From contig NZ_JATAAF010000001.1 in the NCBI RefSeq assembly GCF_030341905.1, positions 1 to 64,000 on the forward strand: a stretch of 64,000 bases of DNA, in the 5' to 3' direction. The number at the start of each line of letters is the position of its first letter. The first letter of the stretch is position 1. This DNA is from Porticoccus sp. W117. Its GTDB lineage: Bacteria; Pseudomonadota; Gammaproteobacteria; Pseudomonadales; Porticoccaceae. The notes under the pieces were generated by a model. The model made no database searches. It was given only the letters and a program-made list of their open reading frames with translations, and had not been told where the DNA came from. A program made the position numbers and the translations under genes. Of the stretch, positions 1-7,584 are shown one piece after another.

Positions 1-124
1 CATTATTGAGGTTACCGCTATACACCTCGTAGTCGTTGCTGCCAAATTCCACCGCACTGGCACTGCCAGCAAAAAAAGTGGTTGCCAGCAACCCCAAGCC
101 AATAGCGCGTTTGATCCCCATCAT
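1..124 (-). CDS. N-terminal part of an exported protein, cut by window edge
   Basis: Only the first 41 codons are inside the window. They read MMGIKRAIGLGLLATTFF and so on: two basic residues, a hydrophobic core and a small-residue ASA-type cleavage site before VEFGSN. That is a clear Sec signal peptide, so the product is periplasmic, outer-membrane or secreted. A GGGAAA sequence six bases upstream of the first ATG can serve as ribosome binding site; the second ATG is also possible. It lies downstream of, and in the same direction as, the small-secreted-protein array, and could be its last member or a separate gene. The mature part visible is too short to assign a family. Confidence 0.6.
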   Translation of the reverse strand, partial: MMGIKRAIGLGLLATTFFAGSASAVEFGSNDYEVYSGNLNN

Positions 125-223
125 GATCGTTTCCCGATTGTGTTATTTAATTCCACTTGCGTTTCTTTTTATTCATTACTTTCTCTGAAAAATCTATATT
201 TCAAAGAAAGCTAATTTGAGAAC

Positions 224-577
224 CTAATTCTCTCTCAGCATTACGTAATATGGCGCCGGAGCATTACCATATGTAGGCAATGCGGAACATTCTGGTGCAT
301 CAGTGTAATAGACAATTGCTGGCGATTTAGTGACAACGGCAGTTTGTATCAACGAATACCAATTTTTACACTGCTCAGCGCTAACTTCTTTCCATTCTTC
401 ATTCAAGTTACAAATGGTAGTCCATTGATTCATCCACGAGCCTAAAACAACTACCTCACCGGTTCTGTACACGAACACATGCTTAATCTTACCGTTGCAC
501 CATTGCGGTTCTGCTTGTAGCACGGTGGGTGAAAGAAACATAACTGCTGTAAAAATCCCTACTAATCGCTTTAACAT
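224..577 (-). CDS. Small secreted protein, array member 1 (paralogue family)
   Basis: This encodes 117 residues. I chose ATG 577 because AAGGAA lies seven to eight bases upstream and a signal peptide (MLKRLVGIFTAVMFLSP, cleaved near LQA) starts exactly there; the open frame runs further upstream without support. The mature part starts with a strand-like segment (GKIKHVFVYRTGEVVVL), then cysteines and tryptophans, then a helix-like stretch (CKNWYSLIQTAVVTK) and a strand (PAIVYYTD) followed by another cysteine. The same order recurs in six neighbours, so it is a divergent paralogue. The helix consensus is weaker here than in the others (AVVTK instead of LAAKSSGKK). Function is unknown. The family and its possible OB-fold are discussed in the findings. 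Confidence 0.7.
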   Translation of the reverse strand: MLKRLVGIFTAVMFLSPTVLQAEPQWCNGKIKHVFVYRTGEVVVLGSWMNQWTTICNLNEEWKEVSAEQCKNWYSLIQTAVVTKSPAIVYYTDAPECSALPTYGNAPAPYYVMLREN

Positions 578-626
578 TTTCAATTCCTTATCTCTATTAC
601 TGAGTGTTAAGTAATGTCTGCTTTTA

Positions 627-878
627 TCAGATGTCATCGCCGTGTAATAGCTGATGAATGATTGAATCCGAGATACCTGGTATTTTTGAATCCAGCACAG
701 CTTTGGCAGCTGAGCACTGGTCAACCACAGTAGATTCCGAACCACCATTAGAAATTACCTGTTCAACACAAGCCTTAAAATCATCAATCGCTTGTTGCTC
801 AGGAGATTTGACTTCATTCGCAAATGCCAAGACAGGAAAAAAGGCGACCACAGCGCTCATTTTCAAAACTTTTAACAT
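627..878 (-). CDS. Small exported protein, not of the array family
   Basis: This encodes 83 residues with a short signal peptide (MLKVLKMSAVVAFFPVLAFA) cleaved before NEVKSPEQ. The mature part, about 62 residues, looks mostly helical, with two cysteines (KACVEQ and DQCSAA) that could form one disulphide, and it ends in an acidic GDDI tail. It lacks the strand-helix-strand pattern and the LxA helix of its neighbours, so I do not count it as a paralogue. It sits in the same direction, 49 bases from the gene after it and 53 from the gene before, which suggests cotranscription. I do not recognise a family. Confidence 0.6.
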   Translation of the reverse strand: MLKVLKMSAVVAFFPVLAFANEVKSPEQQAIDDFKACVEQVISNGGSESTVVDQCSAAKAVLDSKIPGISDSIIHQLLHGDDI

Positions 879-931
879 TGTCTATACCTTGATTAAATTT
901 ATTAGAAATAAAGAGTATTCTGATTGCGACA

Positions 932-1333
932 CTATTCTTGAGCTATCCAGATGCGGTCTGTCTTTAGGTAACCCCCAAGGTTATTTCGCATCTGTATGCG
1001 AATCTTGCGCTTAGTCGCTTGCGCAGACAGTGCTGTCGAATAAAAAAGTTTGGCGAATTCTGGGTTGTCCGACATTTGTATCGCAGTGGCATAGAGCCCA
1101 TTTCCGGCCAATGTGAAACCGGCTGTATTTGCATCTTGGTCAGACTCAAAAGGAGTATCAAAATAGAGAAGTATTAGACCGCCGGAATTGATATATAGGT
1201 CTTTCACATATCCGTTATATGAACAGTAGCCGCCACTGGACGAATGGCAGGTTGGCTTATCTGCTAAGGCAGTGTTTGAGTAAAAAGCAAAAGATGCGCA
1301 AACGCATAGAAAGAATTGTGAAACGGTCTTCAT
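932..1333 (-). CDS. Small secreted protein, array member 2
   Basis: This encodes 133 residues from ATG 1333, preceded by GGGAGAG; a nine-residue in-frame upstream extension has no such site. The signal peptide (MKTVSQFFLCVCASFAFYS) ends near ALA. The mature protein has two cysteines close together (PTCHSSSGGYCSY), a strand VKDLYINSGGLILLYF that matches VYINSGGLMLMKI in array member 5, a helix FAKLFYSTALSAQATKR and a strand KIRIQMR. The shared SGGL(I/M)L motif makes these two the closest pair by eye. Exported, function unknown. Confidence 0.75.
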   Translation of the reverse strand: MKTVSQFFLCVCASFAFYSNTALADKPTCHSSSGGYCSYNGYVKDLYINSGGLILLYFDTPFESDQDANTAGFTLAGNGLYATAIQMSDNPEFAKLFYSTALSAQATKRKIRIQMRNNLGGYLKTDRIWIAQE

Positions 1334-1366
1334 TGACTCTCCCTCGTTCCTACTGGTCATAAACTA

Positions 1367-1717
1367 TTATTGAGATTGAAAATTCAATGACAGCCTATTG
1401 ATTTGGCAGCCGCTAGAATCTGCATCGAAGTTGAACGAGATTTCACGACCTGTAGTAGCTGCCGTTAGGGCTACACTTAGCATGTTGTTCAGTCCTTCTT
1501 GAGTAACACCATTTTCACCTACGGCTATGTAATAGTACTTAGGGCTACTGTTATTTTGGCAAGCAGCCGAATCATTTTCGAGTGTCAGCACGACACGTCC
1601 ATCTGCCAGAGGGTAGATAGTTCTGATTTTTGAATTATGCCAAGTGGGCGTGGCTGCAATGGCGGTTATGGATAGCATTACGATTGCCAGCACAGCAGAT
1701 ACTTTCCAATATTTCAT
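1367..1717 (-). CDS. Small secreted protein, array member 3
   Basis: This encodes 116 residues with a signal peptide (MKYWKVSAVLAIVMLSITAIAA). The mature part begins PTWHNSKIRTIYPLADGRVVLTL, which lines up with PQWCNGKIKHVFVYRTGEVVVL of array member 1. The helix LNNMLSVALTAATTGRE and strand ISFNFDADSSGC follow, then a closing strand INRLSLNF. Cysteines flank the middle (SAACQN and SSGCQI), so one disulphide is plausible. Thirty-three bases separate it from the next gene. No known family recognised. Confidence 0.75.
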   Translation of the reverse strand: MKYWKVSAVLAIVMLSITAIAATPTWHNSKIRTIYPLADGRVVLTLENDSAACQNNSSPKYYYIAVGENGVTQEGLNNMLSVALTAATTGREISFNFDADSSGCQINRLSLNFQSQ

Positions 1718-1755
1718 TCCTTAAAATCTCTTCATCTAATTTTTGAGTTGATTGC

Positions 1756-2097
1756 TTAGTCAATGATTTCCAAGTAGCGGACTTTGCAAAATGCGTCGTC
1801 ACCATTGCCGCGAGGAATATATCGAATATTGACCTTTTTGCCTGACGACTTTGCGGCAAGCGCAATAGAGAACACTTCTTTGGTGTAAGTCCACAACTCG
1901 CAATTCACCGAGGGAATATCCGGGTTGGGACCAACGCGGTTTTGGCCATTGATTTGTAGATAGACCACTGTAGAGCCATCCGAAGTTTCATAGGCTCTTA
2001 CTTTGGTGATAACACCGGCGTTTACGATGCCATCAGCTGCCTGAGATAGCGCAGGAATCAGAAGGAGGCAAATAGCGATAAATTTAATGGTATTCAT
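1756..2097 (-). CDS. Small secreted protein, array member 4
   Basis: This encodes 113 residues with a signal peptide (MNTIKFIAICLLLIPALSQA). The mature region shows ITKVRAYETSDGSTVVYLQI, a cysteine (VNCELW), the helix VFSIALAAKSSGKK, strand VNIRYIPRG, a second cysteine (AFCKV) and a final strand VRYLEIID. It is the member that best shows the family layout. Its start codon overlaps the stop of the upstream gene by four bases (2094-2097), which indicates translational coupling and a shared transcript. Function unknown. Confidence 0.75.
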   Translation of the reverse strand: MNTIKFIAICLLLIPALSQAADGIVNAGVITKVRAYETSDGSTVVYLQINGQNRVGPNPDIPSVNCELWTYTKEVFSIALAAKSSGKKVNIRYIPRGNGDDAFCKVRYLEIID

Positions 2098-2408
2098 TTG
2101 ATACTGATAATCCCCACGGTCGGGTAGTCATCACCTTGAGTCCAATATCGAATCCATATGTTTTGCTTGGCCATCTTTGCTGCCAGCACGGTGCTGTAGA
2201 TTGCTTCGGCGTTGGCATTGCCAACGTGACCGATTTCCAGCCAACCCGTTACGCCCTCTATCTTCATCAGCATTAGACCGCCGCTGTTGATGTACACCTC
2301 TGTGATTTCAACGTCAGAGACATCGACTTTGTCAGCCAAGCAAACGAGCGACAAAGCCATTGCCAAGAAAAAGGCTATTAGTCTGGGAAGCAAGGTCTTG
2401 GAAATCAT
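2094..2408 (-). CDS. Small secreted protein, array member 5
   Basis: This encodes 104 residues, the shortest family member, with a signal peptide ending near VCLA|DKVD. The strand ITEVYINSGGLMLMKI, helix AIYSTVLAAKMAKQN, strand IWIRYWTQG and closing strand VGIISIK follow in order. The mature part has no cysteines, so the disulphide seen as possible in other members is not essential to the fold. Its stop overlaps the next start by four bases. Function unknown. Confidence 0.75.
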   Translation of the reverse strand: MISKTLLPRLIAFFLAMALSLVCLADKVDVSDVEITEVYINSGGLMLMKIEGVTGWLEIGHVGNANAEAIYSTVLAAKMAKQNIWIRYWTQGDDYPTVGIISIK

Positions 2409-2447
2409 TTCGGTTCCTTGAAATTAAAAATATTATTAGTCGAGCCT

Positions 2448-2807
2448 TTAATGGCGAATATACATACCGCCGGCACCCGTCAGAGTGCTGAACGAGCCGC
2501 CGTGCCAACCTACATCGGTGCAAGAATGGGCATAGGCTTGTATTTTCTTGCCTGCCGTGAATGCTGTGAGAGCCATGGAATAAAGCTGTTCATACTGTGG
2601 ATGATCAAAAGCAACCCATAAGTAGCCATCACGCCCGCAATCTGCAGGGTCACCCAGATCGCCAAAGATCATAAAACCCTGAGCGCGGATCACTTCGATG
2701 TTTTCGATAGTCCCTTTGCTGTCTGAGGCGCTGTAGTGTGTCCAGCCGCCGGCCAGCACAGCAAACGACACGAGAGTCAGTAGTACAGCCAGAATTCCTT
2801 TTTTCAT
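2448..2807 (-). CDS. Small secreted protein, array member 6
   Basis: This encodes 119 residues with a signal peptide (MKKGILAVLLTLVSFAVLA) cleaved before GGWTHY. The strand IENIEVIRAQGFMIFG, a cysteine (ADCGRD), the helix YEQLYSMALTAFTAGKK and strand IQAYAHSC follow. The C-terminus differs from the others in being rich in glycine and serine (SFSTLTGAGGMYIRH). An A/G-rich stretch upstream can serve as ribosome binding site. Function unknown. Confidence 0.75.
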   Translation of the reverse strand: MKKGILAVLLTLVSFAVLAGGWTHYSASDSKGTIENIEVIRAQGFMIFGDLGDPADCGRDGYLWVAFDHPQYEQLYSMALTAFTAGKKIQAYAHSCTDVGWHGGSFSTLTGAGGMYIRH

Positions 2808-2843
2808 AGAAGCTTCTCTTTAAAGTCGGGTTATTGTTCTTGA

Positions 2844-3218
2844 TCAATCGACAGCTAAATTCGGGCCAAAGTACCAACCTGTTAACTGCCGCCAAGCTGG
2901 GTGGCTTTCAGGTGTGCAGTCTTTGCCATCATTAAACCAGAAACGAACCTGTTTCTTTGTAGATTGAGCGGTAAGCAACATTGAATAGATCGCCTTACAG
3001 CTCTCTGGTGGTATGCCATTGTCTTCCGTTTGCACACTACACAGCACCGGCCAAGCGAAGTGATCGCCAAATTTTTCAAGAAAGACACGCCCATCTTGGG
3101 GATCAATAGTCACCCCCTGCACTGTCCCTTTGCAGGAATATTTATTAGCATCGGCCATGGCAGCTGTAGGGAATACGATAAAGATTGTGAACAGCAGTCG
3201 CTTTAGCAATATCATCAT
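2844..3218 (-). CDS. Small secreted protein, array member 7 (first gene of the array)
   Basis: This encodes about 124 residues from ATG 3218 (a second ATG follows at once); the longer open frame to 3299 would put a cysteine-rich non-signal sequence in front. The signal peptide is MMILLKRLLFTIFIVFPTAA. The mature protein has VQGVTIDPQDGRVFLEK, a Cys-rich middle (VLCSV, ESCKAIYSMLLTAQSTKK), strand VRFWFNDGKDC and a C-terminal LTGWYFGPN. No strong Shine-Dalgarno sequence is visible, so the exact start is open. It is the most upstream gene of the array, with a long gap and a candidate promoter before it. Confidence 0.7.
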   Translation of the reverse strand: MMILLKRLLFTIFIVFPTAAMADANKYSCKGTVQGVTIDPQDGRVFLEKFGDHFAWPVLCSVQTEDNGIPPESCKAIYSMLLTAQSTKKQVRFWFNDGKDCTPESHPAWRQLTGWYFGPNLAVD

Positions 3219-3240
3219 GATTTTATTGGCAAAAAAAGTT

Positions 3241-3270
3241 ATATAACATTGATCATCGCTTTGCAGACAA
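3241..3270 (-). promoter_or_regulatory. Candidate promoter of the small-protein array
   Basis: On the minus strand TTGTCT (3270-3265) and TTATAT (3246-3241) are separated by 18 bases and lie 23 bases before the first array gene. This is a plausible sigma-70 type site, judged by eye only. No operator was recognised. Confidence 0.3.
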
Positions 3271-3608
3271 AGCGACAAGCCACGATTGATACACGACAAC
3301 CAAATTGACTGCCAAGGGCAGTAACTGAGGATTTTTGGGGGAAAACTTAATGGATGTATGCCACGAGCTGGGGCGTTATATTTCAGCTGCCAGCTCTGTA
3401 AAGTTCCAATTTAACCGTTGCCCTATTTGGTGTGTTTGTATCCTTACGCCCCATCTATGGGACATTTGCGCGGTATAAAATCACAGCTACTTTCCAATAT
3501 CAAGAGGTTCATTAACAAAAAATGCAGGCTCGGTGTAAATCGTCTTGAGTATTTTCAGAAGGCAAGCTGGGAAAGGATAAATTTAAGTAATTAACCACCT
3601 GCTGGAGG
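3271..3608. other. Intergenic stretch without recognised gene
   Basis: About 340 bases between the array and mltG. Open frames here are short, lack ribosome binding sites and overlap mltG in other frames. No clear repeat or terminator was seen. Confidence 0.5.
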
Positions 3609-4637
3609 TCAGTTAACCGGCGCCGAACGATAATCACTGCGCCGCTGTTTCCGCTGGTATTTATCCACTGCTTTTTCATGTTCCGCCAGCGTGGCGGAAA
3701 AGTAGTGGCTGCCATCACCCTTGGCGACAAAGTACAGCGCTTCCCCTTCTGCCGGGTGCAGAGCGGCGTAGATGGCGTCAGCGCCGGGGTTGGCGATGGG
3801 GGTTGGTGGCAGGCCTTTAATCACGTAGGTGTTGTAGGCGGTTTTTTCACGCAAGTGAGAGCGAGTCAGGTTGCCCTGGTAGCGATCGCCAAGGCCGTAT
3901 ATAACCGTTGGATCAGTTTGCAGGCGCATGCCTTTTTGCAGGCGGCGCACAAATACGCCGGCGATTTGCGGACGCTCCCAGTCGACGCCGGTTTCTTTTT
4001 CGATTATGGACGCCATAATCAGCGCTTCGTAGGGTGTTTGGTATGGCAAGCCAACATCCCGCTGCTGCCACAATTTTTCCAGCGTTTCTTTCATGGCCTG
4101 GTGAGATTGCTGCAAAATCTGCTCTATGGAGTCGCCACGCTGGTAGCGGTAGCTGTCCGGGAACAGCCAGCCTTCAGGGTTGCCGTTAATAAACGCCAAA
4201 AGCTCACTATCGCTCAACTCACTGCTTAAATGAGGTTGCTGACGTAGCCGTTGCAGCCATTGTTTAACGGTCAGCCCTTCCGGCAGTGTTACTTGGTGAT
4301 AAACCACTTGGCCGCTGTTGAGTTGTTGCAACAGCTGTGTGGGTGTAACTCCCGGTTGCAGGCGGTAATCCCCTGCCTGAATATCCGTGAGCCCTGACAG
4401 TCGCGCGTAAACCCGCACACCTGCCAATTGTGGCTTGCCACCAAATAGGGCATTTTCTGCTTCCAGCTTTTGCAACACTCGCGTCAGGTTACTGCCGGAT
4501 TCCACACGCAGTTCTACCGACTGTTGTAATGGCAGTGGCTGCTGCACATAGCGCTGCAACCACCAGTAGCTCGCCAGTGACAGCATTACCACCAACAGAG
4601 CAAGAACAATAAAACAACGCTTTAGCAGCGAAAACAT
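3609..4637 (-). CDS. mltG: Endolytic murein transglycosylase MltG (YceG-like)
   Basis: This encodes 342 residues. ATG 4637 starts MFSLLKRCFIVLALLVVM, a single N-terminal membrane anchor as usual for the family; the longer open frame runs back into pabC and is not needed. After the anchor comes a LysM-like region (VESGSNLTRVLQKLEAE), then the YceG catalytic domain with SIIEKETG (the family's catalytic Glu), VFVRRLQKGMRLQTDPTVIYG and the conserved YNTYVIKGLPPTPI. MltG cleaves nascent glycan strands in the inner membrane and helps set glycan length. The start lies inside the end of pabC (16 bases overlap), the usual pabC-mltG pairing, so the two are cotranscribed. tmk and holB, which often follow, are not downstream here. 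Confidence 0.93.
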   Translation of the reverse strand: MFSLLKRCFIVLALLVVMLSLASYWWLQRYVQQPLPLQQSVELRVESGSNLTRVLQKLEAENALFGGKPQLAGVRVYARLSGLTDIQAGDYRLQPGVTPTQLLQQLNSGQVVYHQVTLPEGLTVKQWLQRLRQQPHLSSELSDSELLAFINGNPEGWLFPDSYRYQRGDSIEQILQQSHQAMKETLEKLWQQRDVGLPYQTPYEALIMASIIEKETGVDWERPQIAGVFVRRLQKGMRLQTDPTVIYGLGDRYQGNLTRSHLREKTAYNTYVIKGLPPTPIANPGADAIYAALHPAEGEALYFVAKGDGSHYFSATLAEHEKAVDKYQRKQRRSDYRSAPVN

Positions 4638-5467
4638 GCGTACTGTTCTCCCAGAGTCCGGCGCAATTGTTGCCCTTGGGTGTTTTCTTGGTAATCCACC
4701 AGCTGATTCACTGAGGCCACCGAGCGTATGCCCTGCACGGAGTTGCAAAGAATCATCTCGCTGGCTTTCGCCAGTTCATCCTTGTGCATATCTCTCTCGA
4801 CAACATCTATTCCCAGTGCGGGGCAGAGCTGATCCATAATCACCCGGCGCATGACTCCGGCAACGCCGCAGCGATGCAATTTCGGTGTTACCCACGCGCC
4901 CCGTAACCAGACAAACAGGTTACTGGCCACCGCCTCCACTGGCCGCCCCTGGGTATCCAGCAGAATACCTTCGTGCCAATCGCTACTCTCACCACTGCCA
5001 CTCCACTCCTGGCGGGCAATGATCTGGTCGAGACGGTTAAGGTGTTTGATGCCGGCCAAGGGCGGATTGTTGGGCAGGCGGTGCTGACACAGGCGCAAAC
5101 GAAGTTCCTGGCTTGTCTGCACAGCCAAAGGATGCCACTGCAACACAATATTGGGAGTCAGTGGTTCCGGCATCTGGTAACCACGGCCACCGCAGCCGGC
5201 AGTCACCAGAATTTTTATTATCCCGGCCTCTGGGTGTTTTTTAAGAAAAGTTGCCAGCTGTTTTTCAAGCGCATCCTGCTCCACAGGAATCCCTAGCACC
5301 TGCGCACCAATGTGCAGGCGCTCCAAATGATAGTGCAGCAGCGGCGCCGCGCCGTCACACACTCGCATGGTTTCAAACAAGCCGTGGCCATAAGCCAGGC
5401 CGCGGTCGCTGGTTTCCAGTTGAGAAGACGGCTCGCCGTTGATCCAGCAGGTCGGTTGTTCAGTCAT
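4622..5467 (-). CDS. pabC: 4-amino-4-deoxychorismate lyase
   Basis: This encodes 281 residues, a fold-type IV PLP enzyme that releases pyruvate from aminodeoxychorismate to give p-aminobenzoate for folate. The start MTEQPTCWINGE and the DRGLAYGHGLFETMRV segment are typical. Lys141 in GIKHLNRLDQ is the expected PLP lysine, and the C-terminal part has ASNLFVW and the GVMRRVI block. Branched-chain and D-amino-acid aminotransferases share the fold, but the length and the mltG neighbour argue for PabC. It probably leads the pabC-mltG operon. Confidence 0.93.
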   Translation of the reverse strand: MTEQPTCWINGEPSSQLETSDRGLAYGHGLFETMRVCDGAAPLLHYHLERLHIGAQVLGIPVEQDALEKQLATFLKKHPEAGIIKILVTAGCGGRGYQMPEPLTPNIVLQWHPLAVQTSQELRLRLCQHRLPNNPPLAGIKHLNRLDQIIARQEWSGSGESSDWHEGILLDTQGRPVEAVASNLFVWLRGAWVTPKLHRCGVAGVMRRVIMDQLCPALGIDVVERDMHKDELAKASEMILCNSVQGIRSVASVNQLVDYQENTQGQQLRRTLGEQYACFRC

Positions 5468-5552
5468 TGCTTATCCCTATTATTGCTGCTTCACGGGAGA
5501 CCATGTTACTCAAGGCTCCGCGACTTTCAATTACCGAAAGAACCAAATATTT

Positions 5553-5690
5553 ACCATCGCGAGCAAAGACTGCGATCCAGTGTCTTTGCCTTGCGAGTCG
5601 TATACTTAAAAGTCACTAGATTGGTTGTACGCTCCGCTCAGCCCAAGGGCTGCCCAAATCAAAAATTTGTCGCTACGCTCGCAATGACGG
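5553..5690. repeat. Dispersed palindromic repeat (degenerate copy)
   Basis: The left part (catcgcgagcaaagactgcg) and the right end (gctacgctcgcaatgacgg) are inverted versions of the repeat found at several other places in this window. The right end runs into the 3' end of the neighbouring hydrolase gene and supplies its last codons and stop. Confidence 0.6.
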
Positions 5691-6554
5691 GGTTGGGTCG
5701 AAAAAATCTGACAGCTGCCGGGCGATGGATTGTTCGGCACCTTCCATATGCAGATGATGACCGCCATCCAATACCACTTTTTGACAGCTTTTGATCTGTT
5801 GCCAATAACTGGCAAACAGGCGCTCCTTGATATCCAGTTGTTCGTTACCCAGAAACAACATCACTGGGGCTTTTACCTGATGGATAAAAGCGCGCAATTG
5901 ACCATCACTGTACTTTACATCCGAGGCCGCTTGCAGGCGTGGATCGGCGATCCAGTAGTAACCTTCTTCATCTTGCCCCAAACCGCGCTCGGCAAACAGC
6001 TCGGCGGCTTGTTGGGTTAGCGGGAAGCTGCCTTTCATGCGTACTGTCAGTGCGTCTTGCTCTGTTGAGTATCGGCGGCGGCGATAATCCCGATATTTAT
6101 AGCGATCGGCAATGGCTTGCGCCAGCTGCAGCGGAGCCTCTGCTTCGGCAATAGGCAATGGCACCAAGCCATCGATCAGGGCCAGCTTGCTTACCTTTTC
6201 CGCTGCGCTGGCAGACAGCAACACCGCAATCATGGCGCCTCGGGAATGGCCAAGTAGATGAAAACGTTGCCAGCCCATCTGCTGTGCTACCTCAAGGATT
6301 TCCCACACATCCTGCCACAGGTTGTAGCCGGAATCGGCGGAACGCCCCTGGCTGTGGCCGTGACCTGCCAGGTCGAGAGAGAGTATGTTCGCTTTGGGTA
6401 ACAGCTGCGCCAGGGGCTGAAAGGAGTTGGCGTTATCCAGCCAGCCATGCAGTGCGATCACCGGCTGGCCACTGCCTTCGGTTGCTGGCCAATAACGAGC
6501 CGCCAGCGTGCGGCCTGCTACGGTAAATTGCTTTTCTTCAACGGTTCGATTCAA
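5673..6554 (-). CDS. Alpha/beta hydrolase
   Basis: This encodes about 293 residues if translation starts at TTG 6554, which overlaps the sixA stop (TTGA). The longer open frame to 6677 lies inside sixA and carries no family sequence. Visible features are the oxyanion HGWLDNANSF, the nucleophile elbow GHSRGA, an acid in ALIDGLVP and the C-terminal histidine in VVLDGGHHLHMEG. It resembles serine hydrolase-like (MhpC/SERHL) proteins; the substrate cannot be read from the sequence. The last residues (PSLRA) and the stop codon come from the adjacent palindromic repeat, so the native C-terminus seems to have been replaced. It is cotranscribed with sixA and the DUF4389 gene. Confidence 0.85.
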   Translation of the reverse strand: MNRTVEEKQFTVAGRTLAARYWPATEGSGQPVIALHGWLDNANSFQPLAQLLPKANILSLDLAGHGHSQGRSADSGYNLWQDVWEILEVAQQMGWQRFHLLGHSRGAMIAVLLSASAAEKVSKLALIDGLVPLPIAEAEAPLQLAQAIADRYKYRDYRRRRYSTEQDALTVRMKGSFPLTQQAAELFAERGLGQDEEGYYWIADPRLQAASDVKYSDGQLRAFIHQVKAPVMLFLGNEQLDIKERLFASYWQQIKSCQKVVLDGGHHLHMEGAEQSIARQLSDFFDPTPSLRA

Positions 6555-7012
6555 GGTCTCTTCAGCCAATCCAGTGTGGCGCCACCTCGGCAAAGGCCTA
6601 GTAAGTCCAGGCAAGCCAGGCAACTGGTGGACATTTGATAAGCCAAATCGTTGCGATCGGTAAGGCGGTTGATCCACTCCCCCACCAATGGCTGATGAGT
6701 CACCAGCAGAATCTGTTGGCAGGAAGACTGTTCGATAAGCGCCTCCAGCTCATGAATATTCCCTTCGGGCAGTAACGGCTTGATGATTTCGGGGGCTAGG
6801 CTGGTACCAAGCGCCTCACAGGCAATATCTGCGGTTTGCCGGGCACGCAGTTTGGGGCTGCAGTAGATGGAATCCACGCCAGCCATGGCATCGCGTGCCT
6901 GTCCGATAACCTGCCGGGTTTGGCTAATGCCCAGCGGCGTCAGAGGGCGCTCGCCCTCTGTAGTTATATCGTAGGCAGCATCACCATGGCGCAGCAGATA
7001 GAGTTTCATCAC
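6551..7012 (-). CDS. sixA: Phosphohistidine phosphatase SixA-like
   Basis: This encodes 153 residues. The RHGDAAYD motif at residues 9-16 is the histidine phosphatase signature with the nucleophilic histidine, and LLVTHQPLVGEW carries the second catalytic histidine. Length and sequence (TPLGISQTRQV, CSPKLRARQTA) fit SixA, which dephosphorylates histidine phosphotransfer domains. Start ATG 7012 or the next codon. The start overlaps the end of the upstream DUF4389 gene by four bases and the end touches the hydrolase start, so the three form a tight operon. The physiological partner is not evident. Confidence 0.88.
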   Translation of the reverse strand: MMKLYLLRHGDAAYDITTEGERPLTPLGISQTRQVIGQARDAMAGVDSIYCSPKLRARQTADIACEALGTSLAPEIIKPLLPEGNIHELEALIEQSSCQQILLVTHQPLVGEWINRLTDRNDLAYQMSTSCLACLDLLGLCRGGATLDWLKRP

Positions 7013-7563
7013 CGTTTCTCGGTACTTCCCTCCTGATTAGAGCCCTGTTGTTCGGAACCTTCTTGCTCAGGACTTTGTTGTTCAGGGCTTGGCTTTGCAG
7101 GTTTGTCTTCTGTAAAAGAAGGCACATCTCCGGCGGCAGCAACGGGCTCGTCGTCCAGTTCCACTTCCGCTTCGCCTCCCTCATAAGTCGGCTCCGGGTC
7201 TGCTGGTGCAGGCTCAGGCTGACTCTGTGGCTCAGGCTTGCTTTCAACCTCTGGCGCTTGGTAAGGCTCGGTGGGTTCTACGGTGGGCCACTCGTTGAAT
7301 GGAAAGGGCTTTTCCTCACTGTTAAAGGTGACAAACAGCAGGCACTGATGAACCCACTTGCTGAGGCCTTGGCCAAAATTGCGCAGGTTGTCGTTGTCAT
7401 GACCAGCAATCAGCACCAGCAAAAACTGGAGTATCACTACTACTCCAAGAATAATACGGGCAATCCATAGACAGATAAATGCAAACAGCATAAACACCAG
7501 ACGCAGCCACACATTGACGTTCAGCAGATTGGTCTGCCACTGGTTTTGGTTTTCGTTACTCAT
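7009..7563 (-). CDS. DUF4389 membrane protein with acidic, proline-rich tail
   Basis: This encodes 184 residues. Residues 15-55 form two closely spaced membrane segments (LVFMLFAFICLWIARII and VVVILQFLLVLIAG), followed by a conserved cytoplasmic patch (LSKWVHQCLLFVTFNSEEKP) typical of the DUF4389 family. From about residue 100 the chain is low-complexity and rich in Glu, Pro, Gln and Ala (repeated PEPQSQPEP and SPEQE units), probably disordered. Function of the family is unknown. It is the first gene of the operon with sixA and the hydrolase. Confidence 0.85.
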   Translation of the reverse strand: MSNENQNQWQTNLLNVNVWLRLVFMLFAFICLWIARIILGVVVILQFLLVLIAGHDNDNLRNFGQGLSKWVHQCLLFVTFNSEEKPFPFNEWPTVEPTEPYQAPEVESKPEPQSQPEPAPADPEPTYEGGEAEVELDDEPVAAAGDVPSFTEDKPAKPSPEQQSPEQEGSEQQGSNQEGSTEKR

Positions 7564-7584
7564 GGTTTACTCCAATAGTTGTTC

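Noticed and set aside
224-3218. The small-gene array as toxin-antitoxin or bacteriocin locus
   Set aside because: Every member has a signal peptide and there is no double-glycine leader, immunity pair, processing protease or antitoxin-like DNA-binding gene.
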